A DNA stretch of 64,000 nucleotides from Gemmatimonadota bacterium. GTDB lineage: Bacteria; Gemmatimonadota; Gemmatimonadetes; Longimicrobiales; Gaopeijiaceae. A model generated the notes under the pieces. That model made no database searches. It was not told the origin of the DNA and saw only the letters and a list, made by a program, of their open reading frames with translations. Shown here one piece after another: positions 54,430 through 63,503 of this stretch. The position numbers and the translations under genes were made by a program. Location: NCBI GenBank assembly GCA_041390125.1, contig JAWKQN010000009.1:1-64000 (forward strand), in the 5' to 3' direction. The first letter of the stretch is position 1; each line of letters starts with the position of its first letter.

Positions 54430-55184
54430 GCCCGGCCCTGATCGCCTGGGCCGAGGCGCATCCGGCCGTCACCGTCTTCCTGCTGGCCCTCGTGACCGCG
54501 CTGGCCACGGGCCTCGGTGCGCTGCCCTTCCTCTTCCTGCGCACGATCTCGGCACAGGTGGTGGCCTACTCCAACGCCGTGGCCGCCGGGCTGATGCTCG
54601 GGGCCAGCTTCGGCCTCCTTGCCGAAGGCTCGGAGTACGGCGCCGTCCAGGCGGTCGCCGGCGCGAACCTGGGCGTGCTGTTCGTCCTCGTCTTCTCCCG
54701 CCTGCTCGAGGGCCACGACGTCGAGTTCGGGCGCGTTCAGGGGTTGGGTGCGCGCAAGATGCTGCTGATCGTGGCGGTGATGACCGTGCACTCGGTGTCG
54801 GAGGGCGTCGCGGTGGGCGCCTCCTTCGCCGGAGGCGCGGCCCTGGCCACGCTGATCACCATCGCCATCGCGGTGCACAACATCCCGGAGGGGTTGGCCA
54901 TCTCCGCCGTGCTGCGGCCCCAGGGGCAGAGCGTGCTGGCCTGCGCCGGCTGGAGCGTCTTCTCGTCGTTGCCCCAGCCCCTGATGGCGGTCCCGGCCTT
55001 CCTCTTCGTGGAGGCCTTCCGTCCGGCCTTGCCGTACGCGATGGGCTTCGCCGGGGGAGCGATGGTGCTCATGGTCCTCTACGAGCTGTTGCCGGAGGCG
55101 TACGAGGACGGCCGCCGCGCCTCCATCGGCCTGGTGGTCTCCGTCACGCTCTTCGCGATGATCCTGTTCCAGCAGCTGTTGTAG
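54426..55184 (+). CDS. ZIP-family metal transporter, second copy
   Basis: Protein of 252 residues with eight hydrophobic helices and the full ZIP signatures VHSVSEGVAVGASF and AVHNIPEGLAISAVL, the metal-binding helices. C-terminal VLYELLPEAYEDG parallels the first copy. The central cytoplasmic loop (EGHDVEFGRVQG) is short and holds one His. Translationally coupled to the first ZIP gene, which suggests a heteromer. Metal not determinable, with zinc favoured because the first gene of the operon is a zinc enzyme. Confidence 0.9.
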   Translation: MSPALIAWAEAHPAVTVFLLALVTALATGLGALPFLFLRTISAQVVAYSNAVAAGLMLGASFGLLAEGSEYGAVQAVAGANLGVLFVLVFSRLLEGHDVEFGRVQGLGARKMLLIVAVMTVHSVSEGVAVGASFAGGAALATLITIAIAVHNIPEGLAISAVLRPQGQSVLACAGWSVFSSLPQPLMAVPAFLFVEAFRPALPYAMGFAGGAMVLMVLYELLPEAYEDGRRASIGLVVSVTLFAMILFQQLL

Positions 55185-55279
55185 TCGCGGGCGCCACCGC
55201 GGTCCGCGCTCCGCGACGCCCTCGGCGCGCCGTGGACCGGGCGGGATACCGCGAAGCGTGGGCTGGGGAAGGACCGGCG

Positions 55280-55780
55280 CTACTCCAGCAGAGCAGGGAC
55301 GCCGTGGGGCTCCCCCGGCCGGACGTGCGCGTGCTTCTGGATGAGCCGGGCGCACGTGTTCCAGCGCAGCAGCGGATCGTCGTTTCCGGCGGGACGGAGC
55401 GCTTCGGCCCGCTCGTAATGGTCCATGGCCTGGCGGAGCCAGTCGTAGGCCACCGATCCACTGCCCGCGCTGTGGCGCCGCAGGTGGGACTTGCCTTTCC
55501 GCTCGCAGACCATGCCCGCGTAGTACTCGCGGTCGTATTCGCGCTCGAGCCGCCGCAGCAGGGTGCGGGCGTCGGCCAGGGTGGATCCGCCCTCGGTGCC
55601 GAACTGGTCGGTGATGGCCAGGATCAGCGTGATCAGCGCCTCCTGGTGGTCGGGCGCCGTGGCGAGGATGTCGCGGCAGATGCTCTCCGCGAGGAACGGC
55701 TCGTTGAGGAGCCGGTACCGGACGGCCTTCTTGAGGGCAGCACCGATCCCTTCGGGGGACAGCGTCTTCAGCTCGAACAC
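55280..55780 (-). CDS. TPR-like protein of unknown function at the end of the sdh operon
   Basis: Protein of 166 residues from a GTG with GAGGAGG upstream. Helical pairs with tetratricopeptide spacing: AVRYRLLNEPFLAESICRDIL / DHQEALITLILAITDQF, then REYYAGMVCERKGKSHLRR and YDWLRQAMDHYERAEALRPAGND. The ordered Ala/Gly/Pro positions fit two to three repeats. No signal peptide. It begins 20 bases after sdhB in the same direction, so it is probably co-transcribed with succinate dehydrogenase and may assist its assembly; this is inference. Confidence 0.75.
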   Translation of the reverse strand: MFELKTLSPEGIGAALKKAVRYRLLNEPFLAESICRDILATAPDHQEALITLILAITDQFGTEGGSTLADARTLLRRLEREYDREYYAGMVCERKGKSHLRRHSAGSGSVAYDWLRQAMDHYERAEALRPAGNDDPLLRWNTCARLIQKHAHVRPGEPHGVPALLE

Positions 55781-55799
55781 GGGGACCTCCTCGGAGTGG

Positions 55800-56549
55800 C
55801 TACCTCTTCTTTCCCGTCAGCACGCGCAACGCCCGCCGCAGCGGATCGTAGGCGTCGTCGACGACGCGCTCCTTCAGGGGGATGATGGCGTTGTCGGTGA
55901 TGGTGATGTGCTCGGGGCACACCTTGGTGCAGCATTTCGTGATGTTGCAGTATCCGATGCCGTGCGCCTTCCGCAGGTCCTCACTGCGATCGACCGTGTC
56001 CAGCGGGTGCAGCTCCAGCTGGCCGATGTGCACGAAGAACCGCGGACCCACGAAGCGGTCGTGCAGGTGATGATCCCTCAGGACGTGGCAGACGTCCTGG
56101 CACAGGTAGCACTCGATGCACTTCCGGAACTCCTGGGCCCGCTCCACGTCCTTCTGCTTCATGCGCCAGGTGCCGTCGGGCGCGTCCGGCGGGCGCGGCT
56201 GGAAGGGACGGATGCTGCGCTTCGCGTCGTAGTTCCACGACACGTCCGTCACCAGGTCCCGCATGACAGGGAATGCCCGCAAGGGCTCGATCCGTACGGG
56301 CTCGTCCGCCGGCAGCGTGTTCATGCGCGTCATGCACATGAGCTTGGGCATGCCGTTCACTTCGGCCGAGCACGAACCGCACTTTCCCGCCTTGCAGTTC
56401 CAACGGACGGCCAGGTCGTTGGCCTGTTCTGCCTGGATCTTGTGCACGACGTCGAGCACGACCATGCCCTTGTCGTACTCGGTCTCGTAGGCCTGGAACG
56501 CGCCTCCGGTGGTGTCTCCCCGCCAGATCTGGAACGTCGCCTTCGGCAT
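55800..56549 (-). CDS. sdhB: Succinate dehydrogenase iron-sulfur subunit
   Basis: Protein of 249 residues carrying electrons from the flavin to quinone. The 2Fe-2S site is in the N-terminal part (CKAGKCGSCSAEVNG), the 4Fe-4S site CIECYLCQDVCH, and the third-cluster region CNITKCCTKVCPEH. Sequence and size resemble the mycobacterial Sdh1 iron-sulfur subunit. It starts 34 bases after sdhA. Confidence 0.95.
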   Translation of the reverse strand: MPKATFQIWRGDTTGGAFQAYETEYDKGMVVLDVVHKIQAEQANDLAVRWNCKAGKCGSCSAEVNGMPKLMCMTRMNTLPADEPVRIEPLRAFPVMRDLVTDVSWNYDAKRSIRPFQPRPPDAPDGTWRMKQKDVERAQEFRKCIECYLCQDVCHVLRDHHLHDRFVGPRFFVHIGQLELHPLDTVDRSEDLRKAHGIGYCNITKCCTKVCPEHITITDNAIIPLKERVVDDAYDPLRRALRVLTGKKR

Positions 56550-56583
56550 GCGTGGCTCCGACGTCGGGTGTGAGGGTCGGGCG

Positions 56584-58395
56584 TCAGCCCATCTCGTCGA
56601 TGATCGTGCGCAGCTCGTCGGGCAGGGGCGGGATGGCGCGGCGCTCGATCTCCATCTCGCCGGTCGGGCTTCGACGCACCACCAGGTTGACCTCTCCCCA
56701 GGCCGGATCCTTCGCGGGATGATCGTCCCGGGTGTGGGCGCCGCGGCTCTCCGTCCGCAGGGCGGCCGCGCGGGCCACCATCTCGGCCACGGTCAGCAGG
56801 TTGTGGAGGTCCAAGGCGGTGTGCCAACCCGGATTGTACTCGCGGTTGCCGCCCGCGCCTGCGCGCCGGCTCTGCTCGCGCAGGCGCCCGATCTGTTCCA
56901 CCGCGTCCGCGACATCCGCGGCGTTGCGGATGATGCCCACCTGGTTCTGCATCAGCTCCTGGAGCGCGAACTGCACGTCGTACGGGCCCGTGCCGTTCCC
57001 GGCCCGCTCGAACGGAGCCAACGCGGCGGTGGCACAGTCCTGGATGGTGCCTTCGTCCAGTGTGACGGGAGCCGCTTGCGCGGCCCACGTGGCGGCGTGC
57101 CGACCCGCGCGTTCGCCGAACACGAGCAGGTCGGACAGGGAGTTGCCGCCCAACCGGTTGGCGCCATGCAGACCCGCGGCGCACTCCCCGGCCGCGAAGA
57201 GGCCCGGGACCGACGTCATCTGGGAGTCCCCGTCCACCCGGATGCCGCCCATCACATAGTGGGTGGTCGGTCCCACCTCCATGGGCTCTTCGGTGATGTC
57301 CAGATCGGCGAGCTGCTTGAACTGGTGGTACATGCTCGGAAGCTTGCGCCGGATGTGGTCGGCTCCCCCGGACACGCGGTCCTTGATCCAGGCGATGTCC
57401 AGGAAGGCGCCGCCGTGGGGGCTCCCGCGCCCCTCGCGCACCTCCCGCAGGATCATGCGGGCCACGTGGTCGCGGGTGAGCAGCTCCGGGGGGCGACGGG
57501 CGTCACGGTCCCCCTGGACGTAGCGCCAGCCCTCCTCCTCGGTGTCGGCCACCTGGTTCCGGTAGAGCTCGGGGATGTTCTGGAACATGAAGCGGCGCCC
57601 TTCCGAGTTCTTGAGCACGCCGCCTTCGCCCCGCACACCCTCCGTGACCAGGATGCCGCGCACGCTCGGCGGCCAGACCATCCCGGTGGGGTGGAACTGG
57701 ACGAACTCCATGTCCTGGAGCTCGGCGCCCGCGTCGTAGGCCAGGGTGTGGCCGTCGCCGGTGTACTCCCACGAGTTGGACGTGATCTTGTAGGCACGCC
57801 CGATGCCGCCGGTCGCGAGCACCACGGCCTTCGCTTCGAACACGCGGAATCGTCCCAGCTCACGATCATATCCGAACGCGCCGCAGACCCGCTCGCCGTC
57901 CTTCAGGAGGCGCGTGACCGTGCACTCCATGTGGAAGGTGATGCCCTGGTGGATGCCGTGATCCTGCAGGGTGCGGATCATCTCCAGGCCGGTGCGATCG
58001 CCGACGTGCGCGAGACGCGGGTAGGCATGGCCGCCGAAGTTGCGCTGCAGGATCCGTCCGTCGGCGGTACGGTCGAAGAGCGCGCCCCACGCCTCCAGCT
58101 CCTTGACCCGCTCCGGTGCCTCCTTCGCATGCAACTCGGCCATGCGCCAGTTGTTCAGGTACTGACCCCCGCGCATGGTGTCCGCGAAGTGCACCCGCCA
58201 GGAGTCCCGCTCGTCCACGTTGGCCATCGCGGCCGCCATGCCGCCTTCGGCCATCACCGTGTGGGCCTTACCGAGAAGCGACTTGCAGACCACCCCCACC
58301 TTCGCGCCGACGGCGGACGCGGCGATGGCCGCCCGCAGCCCGGCGCCTCCGGCACCGATGATGAGGACGTCGTACGCGTGGCGCTCCGCCCCCAT
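56584..58395 (-). CDS. sdhA: Succinate dehydrogenase flavoprotein subunit
   Basis: Protein of 603 residues. Dinucleotide fold LIIGAGGAGLRAAIAA at the start; His45 in KAHTVMAEGGMAAA is the predicted covalent FAD attachment. Active-site blocks VQFHPTGMVW, LVTEGVRGEGG and YVMGGIRVDG follow, with FAAGECAAGLHGANRLGGNSL near the end. It oxidises succinate to fumarate. The layout and sequence style follow mycobacterial Sdh1. The sdhC stop overlaps this start by one base (TGATG). Confidence 0.96.
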   Translation of the reverse strand: MGAERHAYDVLIIGAGGAGLRAAIAASAVGAKVGVVCKSLLGKAHTVMAEGGMAAAMANVDERDSWRVHFADTMRGGQYLNNWRMAELHAKEAPERVKELEAWGALFDRTADGRILQRNFGGHAYPRLAHVGDRTGLEMIRTLQDHGIHQGITFHMECTVTRLLKDGERVCGAFGYDRELGRFRVFEAKAVVLATGGIGRAYKITSNSWEYTGDGHTLAYDAGAELQDMEFVQFHPTGMVWPPSVRGILVTEGVRGEGGVLKNSEGRRFMFQNIPELYRNQVADTEEEGWRYVQGDRDARRPPELLTRDHVARMILREVREGRGSPHGGAFLDIAWIKDRVSGGADHIRRKLPSMYHQFKQLADLDITEEPMEVGPTTHYVMGGIRVDGDSQMTSVPGLFAAGECAAGLHGANRLGGNSLSDLLVFGERAGRHAATWAAQAAPVTLDEGTIQDCATAALAPFERAGNGTGPYDVQFALQELMQNQVGIIRNAADVADAVEQIGRLREQSRRAGAGGNREYNPGWHTALDLHNLLTVAEMVARAAALRTESRGAHTRDDHPAKDPAWGEVNLVVRRSPTGEMEIERRAIPPLPDELRTIIDEMG

Positions 58396-59198
58396 CAGAA
58401 GATCCTCCAGTCCGTCCAGACGCCCATCGAGAGCATGCGGACGTAGAAGTCACTGAACCCCACCCAGACCAGGCTCGTCCACGCGAACGCCATGTGGCGT
58501 GCGTTGAGGCACGTGACGCAGCGCCAGGCATTGTACTGGACCGGCTTGTCCGAGAAGCGGCGCAGCCGACCGCCCACGAGGTGCCGCAGCGAATGGCAGC
58601 CCAGCGTGTAGCCGGACAGGAACACCACGTTGAGCGTGAGCACGATGGTGCCCAGCCCCACGCCGAACTCCCGCCCCCCGCCAGCGGTCTCGAACCACAT
58701 GGCGTTCCAGGCGTCGTGACCCAACAGCAGCAGGAACAGGAGCGCGAAGTAGAGGAAGAAGCGGTGCGCGTTCTGGAGGATCAGCGGGAAGTGGCGCTCC
58801 CCCAGGTAGCTCTTGCGCGGCTCGCCGACGGCGCAGGAGGGCGGATCCGCCCAGAAGGCCTTGTAGTAGGCGCCGCGGTAGTAGTAGCAGGTGAGCCGGA
58901 AGCCCAGTGGGAAGATCAGGATGACCAGAGCGGGCGAGAACGGCAGCAGGCCCGGCCACCACTCGGGTTGAGGACCGAGCAGCGCATGGTGCGAGGCGCC
59001 CCAGATCTCTGGCGAGTAGAACGGGGAGAGGTAGTTTCCCCACCAGTAGTGCGCGTTCTGGAAGGCGGCCCAGGTGGCGTAGACCACGAACGCGCCGAGG
59101 CCCAGGAAGATGGCCGTGGGTTGGACCCACCAGGGGTCCGACCGTGAGGTCTGACCGAAGCCCCGGCGGGGCTGGAGCTGCGTCACCGCGTGAGGCAT
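58395..59198 (-). CDS. sdhC: Succinate dehydrogenase membrane (cytochrome b-like) subunit
   Basis: Protein of 267 residues with five hydrophobic helices (about 27-46, 84-103, 143-164, 178-202 and 233-255). Histidines suited to haem binding sit in WGASHHALLG, QNAHRFFLYF, LLGHDAW, LGCHSLRHLVGG and LNARHMAFAW. One large subunit replaces the SdhC/SdhD pair, and it carries the quinone site. First gene of the sdhC-sdhA-sdhB order, with a GAGGAG ribosome site. Confidence 0.9.
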   Translation of the reverse strand: MPHAVTQLQPRRGFGQTSRSDPWWVQPTAIFLGLGAFVVYATWAAFQNAHYWWGNYLSPFYSPEIWGASHHALLGPQPEWWPGLLPFSPALVILIFPLGFRLTCYYYRGAYYKAFWADPPSCAVGEPRKSYLGERHFPLILQNAHRFFLYFALLFLLLLGHDAWNAMWFETAGGGREFGVGLGTIVLTLNVVFLSGYTLGCHSLRHLVGGRLRRFSDKPVQYNAWRCVTCLNARHMAFAWTSLVWVGFSDFYVRMLSMGVWTDWRIF

Positions 59199-59239
59199 TC
59201 CTGCTCCTCGATCTGGGTCGCTGCGACGGACCGGGGGCG

Positions 59240-59268
59240 AAGATACGGGGGCCGGCGGACACCGGCCA
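59240..59268 (-). promoter_or_regulatory. Candidate promoter of the sdh operon
   Basis: On the minus strand TATCTT (59245-59240) with a poor -35, TGGCCG (59268-59263), at 17 bases. About 42 bases before the sdhC ATG. Confidence 0.4.
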
Positions 59269-59293
59269 GCCGAGTGGCCAGGGAGGGATCCAC

Positions 59294-59980
59294 ATGACTT
59301 GTCCCCACTGTCGGGGCGCGCAGAAGGTCTTCGGCCGCCGGGTCGCCCGCATGGAGTCGGGCCGATATCGGCGCAAGGGCCTGCGGGGTACCACCCGGGC
59401 CCTCGTCGAGGGGTTGGCGGGGGCGGGAACGCCGGGCCGCACCCTTCTGGACGTCGGGGCCGGGATCGGGATGGTGCAACTCGCCCTGTTCGAGCGGGGA
59501 CTGGCGCGGGCCACCCACGTGGACGCCAGCACGGACTATCTGGACGTGGCGCGCCGCGTGGCGTCCGACGCCGGGGTGGAGGATCGGATCGCCTATCGCT
59601 TCGGGGACGTGGTGGAGCTGGCGCCCGACCTGCGCGTCCACGACCTGGTGAGCCTGGACCGGGTGGTGTGCTGCTATCCGTTCCCGGATCGTCTCCTCTC
59701 GGCCACGGCGTCGCGCGCCGGCGTCCGTCTGGGATTGGTGTGGCCGCTGGACCGCTGGTGGGTTCGGATCGGGACCCGTGTCGTCAACGCCTGGCTCTGG
59801 ATCCGCCGCAACCCGTTCCGGGTGTTCGTCCATCCGGACGCGGTCGTCGACGGCACCCTGCGCTCCGCCGGTCTCGAGCGCCTGCACCACGCCCGCCAGG
59901 GCATCTGGCAGGTCGCGATCTGGGGTCGGGGCGGCAGCGAGGAGGACCATACCGCCGTTGACACGGCGGTGGTGGGCTGA
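59294..59980 (+). CDS. SAM-dependent methyltransferase with N-terminal CxxC
   Basis: Protein of 228 residues. An N-terminal CPHC motif is followed by a class I methyltransferase fold: motif I LLDVGAGIGM (51-60), acidic residue after beta-2 in ATHVDASTDYLDVARR, and HDLVSLDRVVCCYPFPDRLL. It somewhat resembles Mg-protoporphyrin O-methyltransferase-like proteins, but the substrate is unknown and no tetrapyrrole gene is near. GGAGGG ribosome site; diverges from the sdh operon. Confidence 0.82.
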   Translation: MTCPHCRGAQKVFGRRVARMESGRYRRKGLRGTTRALVEGLAGAGTPGRTLLDVGAGIGMVQLALFERGLARATHVDASTDYLDVARRVASDAGVEDRIAYRFGDVVELAPDLRVHDLVSLDRVVCCYPFPDRLLSATASRAGVRLGLVWPLDRWWVRIGTRVVNAWLWIRRNPFRVFVHPDAVVDGTLRSAGLERLHHARQGIWQVAIWGRGGSEEDHTAVDTAVVG

Positions 59981-59995
59981 AGGGAGCGCGCGCGG

Positions 59996-60024
59996 TTGTG
60001 GGAGGTCCCGGGCCGGCCTATCCT
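59996..60024 (+). promoter_or_regulatory. Candidate promoter of the beta-CASP nuclease gene
   Basis: TTGTGG (59996-60001), 17-base spacer, TATCCT (60019-60024), about 44 bases before the ATG at 60069. Confidence 0.48.
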
Positions 60025-60068
60025 GCGGCCGCCCCGTCCCGCGCCCTCCACAGGAGCCCTGCCGTCCG

Positions 60069-61463
60069 ATGAAACTCACGTTCTGGGGAGCTGCCCGCAC
60101 GGTCACCGGCTCCATGCATCTCCTGGAGCTGGACAACGGCCGTCGGGTGCTCCTGGACTGCGGGCTCTACCAGGGCCGGCGGGCCGATGCCTGGCGCATC
60201 AACTCCGAGCTGCCGTTCGCCGCGTCGTCCATCGACGCCGTGATCCTGTCGCACGCGCATATCGACCACTCGGGCCTGCTCCCCCGTCTGGTCCGCGAGG
60301 GCTTCCAGGGCCGGATCTGGGCGACGCACGCCACGTACGACCTCTGCGCCGTGATGCTCCTGGACTCCGCGCACATCCAGGAGAAGGACGCCGAATACCT
60401 GCGCCGTCGGCGCAACGCCCGACGCGTGGACGTGCAGGTGCTCTACACGGCCGTCGACGCGGAGCGGGCGCTCGACCTGTTCGTCGGGGTGGGCTACCGG
60501 CAGACGTTCGAGCCCGTGCCCGGGATGAAGGTGGAGTTCCGCGACGCGGGCCACATCCTGGGTTCGGCCACGGTGCAGATCGAGGTCACGGAGCGCGGTC
60601 GCACGACACGGGTGGGGTTCACCGGGGACGTCGGGCGGCCCGACCGTCCGATCCTGCGCGATCCCCAGACGATGGCGGACTGCGACTGGCTGATCTGCGA
60701 GTCCACCTATGGCGGCAAGGTGCACGAGCCGCGCGATCGCGCCAAGGCGCGCTTGCAGGCCGTGGTGGCGGAGACCAGCCGACGTGGCGGTCGGGTGTTG
60801 ATCCCCGCGTTCGCCGTGGGCCGCACGCAGGAGATCGTGCATGCCCTCGATCAACTGGCTGCCGAAGACCGGCTGCCCCGCATCCCGGTGTTCGTCGACT
60901 CCCCGCTGGCGATCAGCGTCACCTCCGTCTACCAGCTCCACCCGGAGTGTTTCGATCGGGAGATGCACGAGTACCTGCGCACGGACGCCGACCCGTTCGG
61001 CTTCGAGCAGCTCACCTACATCCGGGACGCGGAGGACTCCAAGAAGCTGAACCACTCGCGGATCCCCATGGTGATCATCTCCGCATCCGGCATGTGCGAG
61101 GCGGGTCGCATCCTGCACCACCTCAAGAACGGGATCGAAGACCCCCGCAACACCGTGATGATCGTCGGCTTCTGCGCGGAGCACACCCTGGGTCGGCGCA
61201 TCGTGGAGCGGCAGCCGACCGTGCGGATCTTCGGGGAGCCCTACGAGCTCAAGGCGCAGGTGGAGGTGATGAACAGCTATTCCGCGCATGCGGACGAACC
61301 GGAGCTGGTCGACTTCCTGGCCCCTCTCGACCGCGAACGCCTGCGGGAGGTGTTCCTGGTCCACGGTGACCTGCCGCGGCAGGAGGCGTTGCGCGACCGG
61401 CTACGGTCGGAGGGCTACCGCAGCGTCCGCATCCCGGAGCGGGGGGAGAGCGTCGAGCTGTAG
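60069..61463 (+). CDS. Metallo-beta-lactamase/beta-CASP RNA nuclease
   Basis: Protein of 464 residues. Metal site SHAHIDHSG (His62, His64, Asp66, His67), DAGHILGSATVQI, GFTGDVG, then the beta-CASP insertion (about 190-380: ESTYGG, RGGRVLIPAFAVGRTQEI, VFVDSPLA) and C-terminal SAHADEPELV and FLVHGD. This matches bacterial YSH1/CPSF-73-like proteins such as TTHA0252 that cut RNA; it lacks the C-terminal domain of RNase J. Transcribed alone. Confidence 0.92.
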   Translation: MKLTFWGAARTVTGSMHLLELDNGRRVLLDCGLYQGRRADAWRINSELPFAASSIDAVILSHAHIDHSGLLPRLVREGFQGRIWATHATYDLCAVMLLDSAHIQEKDAEYLRRRRNARRVDVQVLYTAVDAERALDLFVGVGYRQTFEPVPGMKVEFRDAGHILGSATVQIEVTERGRTTRVGFTGDVGRPDRPILRDPQTMADCDWLICESTYGGKVHEPRDRAKARLQAVVAETSRRGGRVLIPAFAVGRTQEIVHALDQLAAEDRLPRIPVFVDSPLAISVTSVYQLHPECFDREMHEYLRTDADPFGFEQLTYIRDAEDSKKLNHSRIPMVIISASGMCEAGRILHHLKNGIEDPRNTVMIVGFCAEHTLGRRIVERQPTVRIFGEPYELKAQVEVMNSYSAHADEPELVDFLAPLDRERLREVFLVHGDLPRQEALRDRLRSEGYRSVRIPERGESVEL

Positions 61464-61569
61464 ACGCGGGGCCGTTGCCCGCGAGGGGACGCGTCGGTCG
61501 TCGGCTGCGCGATCCCACCCCCCGGCTCTGCCGCGGAGCGCTCGGAGATGTGGCCCGGCCGCCGTCCGC

Positions 61570-63363
61570 TCAGTCGCCGCCCGGCTCGCGGACGTTGTTG
61601 CTGCGATCCCGGTCGAGCATCTTGCGGTCCGGATCCAGCTCCACGCGCGCGGGCCGGTCCGGCGTCTCGACGGTGAGCGTCTGGGTGCGCTCGCGTCCTT
61701 CGAGGCGCACGGTGCGCTCGCCGACCCGGACGTCCACCGGCATCCAGGCCTCACCGGTGCGCGTCACGCGCACCGTGGTCTGCCAGCCGCTCCCCGCCTG
61801 CCGGGTCTGCGCCTCGGCGATGGCGTAATCGAGCGTCGCGGCCTGGTCGATCCACTGGTGGAAGAACCATCCGAGGTCGCGGCCCGACACCCACTCCATG
61901 GCGTCGCGCAGGTCCCGCTGCGTGACGTGCCGCAGGGCGTTCTTTGCGAAGTACGCGCGCAGGCCGCGCAGGAAGGTCTCCTCGCCCAGCTCCTCGCGCA
62001 GCATGTAGAGCACCACGGAAGGCTTCGTGTAGGTCATCAGCCCGTAGGTCTGGAAGTCCGGGAAGTCCTCCGCCACCTGCCCGATGGGATGGGGGACATC
62101 CAACGCGCCGACCTGCTCCACCAGCCGGTCCCAGATCTCGCCGCGGGAGGCGCCGCCTTCACGCTCCGCGTACCAGCTCGTCACGAAGGAGGCCATGCCT
62201 TCGTCCATCCAGCCTTCGCGCCACTCGTTGTTGGCCAGGATCCCGTGTGCGTACTGGTGGGTGCCCTCGTGCAGGATGAGGCCGAGCCCGCCGCTGCCGT
62301 CCATCAGCATCATGGGGAACTCCGTCCCGCCGCCCTCGAGGCGGTGGACGTTCGTGAGCTGCGGCCAGGGATAGGGGCCGAAGACCTCGTTCAGGAACGC
62401 GAGCGCGCGCGCGGTGCGCTCGACCACCTGACCGGAGCCCCATTCGTCCTCGTCGCCCGGGCGGTAGAGCACATGGATGGCGATGTCCCCCCAGGCGCCG
62501 CCCTCATAGCGGTAGTCGGGGTTGGCGGTCCAGGCGAAGTGGTGCACGTCCTCGGCGCGGAAGCGGACGCGCTTGCGCCCGCTGGACGCTTCGCCGGTCA
62601 ACACGCCGAGAGACGGCGGAGGTGCAGCGTCGTACCAGTCGCGCTGCAGCACGGGCTCCGGGAGCGGGCTCCCGGGAACCGGACTCCAGCCCGGATCGCC
62701 GGAGACCACGACGCCCGTGCCGCCGAGGACCTGGTCGGCCGCCACGTCCACCGTCACGTCGTAGGTGGCGAACTCCCCGTAGAACTCGCCCTGCGGGTAC
62801 AGGGTGTGCGCCTGCCATCCGCCCCGGTCGAAGGTGGCGATGCGCGGATACCACTGTGCGAAATCGAAGTGGCGGCCCTGGCGGCACTGCCGGCGGCAGA
62901 GCGTGGAGAGGCGGGCGTCCCACTCCAGCGTGACCACGGTGCGCTGCCCCGGGCGCAGCGGATCGGGGAGCGGGATGCGGACCACCACGGAATCCGGGGC
63001 CCCCGGGTACTCGGGCCGCACCGTCTGCTCGCCCACGCGCACGCTGCGCAACCGCTCGAACCCGTAGTCGGGATCCGCGAGGCCCGCGAAGTCGTAGTCC
63101 GCTCGCTCCTCGACCTCGGCCCAGCGGCTGCCCGGGCGGAAGGCGTTCAGGTAGAGGTGGAAGAACAGCTCCGACAGCGTCTCCGGGGAGTGGTTGACGT
63201 ACTCGACCCGCGCGGAGCCCGAGAACACCCCCGGCGCCTCGTCCAGCCTCCCTTCGATGGTGTAGTGGACCTCCTGCTGCCAGTACGGGGCGGGTGCCTG
63301 CGCGGCCAGGGGCAGGGCGGACGACAGGACGAGCGCGGCGGCGAGCATCGGGGACCGGGGCAT
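61570..63363 (-). CDS. Secreted M1-family zinc metallopeptidase
   Basis: Protein of 597 residues with signal peptide (PRSPMLAAALVLSSALPLAAQ). The gluzincin motif is exact: HEGTH (365-369), then 18 residues to Glu388 in WMDEGMASF. The exopeptidase loop reads EGGGTEFPMMLMD, a variant of GAMEN seen in many M1 relatives. An N-terminal beta-saddle (about 30-245) and a C-terminal helical/beta part complete the fold. It probably trims peptides in the periplasm. Minus strand, divergent from the amidohydrolase gene. Confidence 0.92.
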   Translation of the reverse strand: MPRSPMLAAALVLSSALPLAAQAPAPYWQQEVHYTIEGRLDEAPGVFSGSARVEYVNHSPETLSELFFHLYLNAFRPGSRWAEVEERADYDFAGLADPDYGFERLRSVRVGEQTVRPEYPGAPDSVVVRIPLPDPLRPGQRTVVTLEWDARLSTLCRRQCRQGRHFDFAQWYPRIATFDRGGWQAHTLYPQGEFYGEFATYDVTVDVAADQVLGGTGVVVSGDPGWSPVPGSPLPEPVLQRDWYDAAPPPSLGVLTGEASSGRKRVRFRAEDVHHFAWTANPDYRYEGGAWGDIAIHVLYRPGDEDEWGSGQVVERTARALAFLNEVFGPYPWPQLTNVHRLEGGGTEFPMMLMDGSGGLGLILHEGTHQYAHGILANNEWREGWMDEGMASFVTSWYAEREGGASRGEIWDRLVEQVGALDVPHPIGQVAEDFPDFQTYGLMTYTKPSVVLYMLREELGEETFLRGLRAYFAKNALRHVTQRDLRDAMEWVSGRDLGWFFHQWIDQAATLDYAIAEAQTRQAGSGWQTTVRVTRTGEAWMPVDVRVGERTVRLEGRERTQTLTVETPDRPARVELDPDRKMLDRDRSNNVREPGGD

Positions 63364-63463
63364 CCAGCAGCTCCGTGTGGAGGGGTTCGGCGGCGTGTTC
63401 CGGTACGGGTGGAGACCGCTCCCGGTTCCCCGGCCCGGCCTCGCGAGGGGTCGGACCCGCGCC

Positions 63464-63469
63464 TACATT
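63464..63469 (+). promoter_or_regulatory. -10-like element before the amidohydrolase gene
   Basis: TACATT lies 34 bases before the ATG at 63504 in the recurring C-TAnnnT-C context. No acceptable -35 is present at 17-18 bases. Confidence 0.3.
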
Positions 63470-63503
63470 CGCCGCCGGTTTCCCGATCCTGGAGGAGGTA
63501 CAT

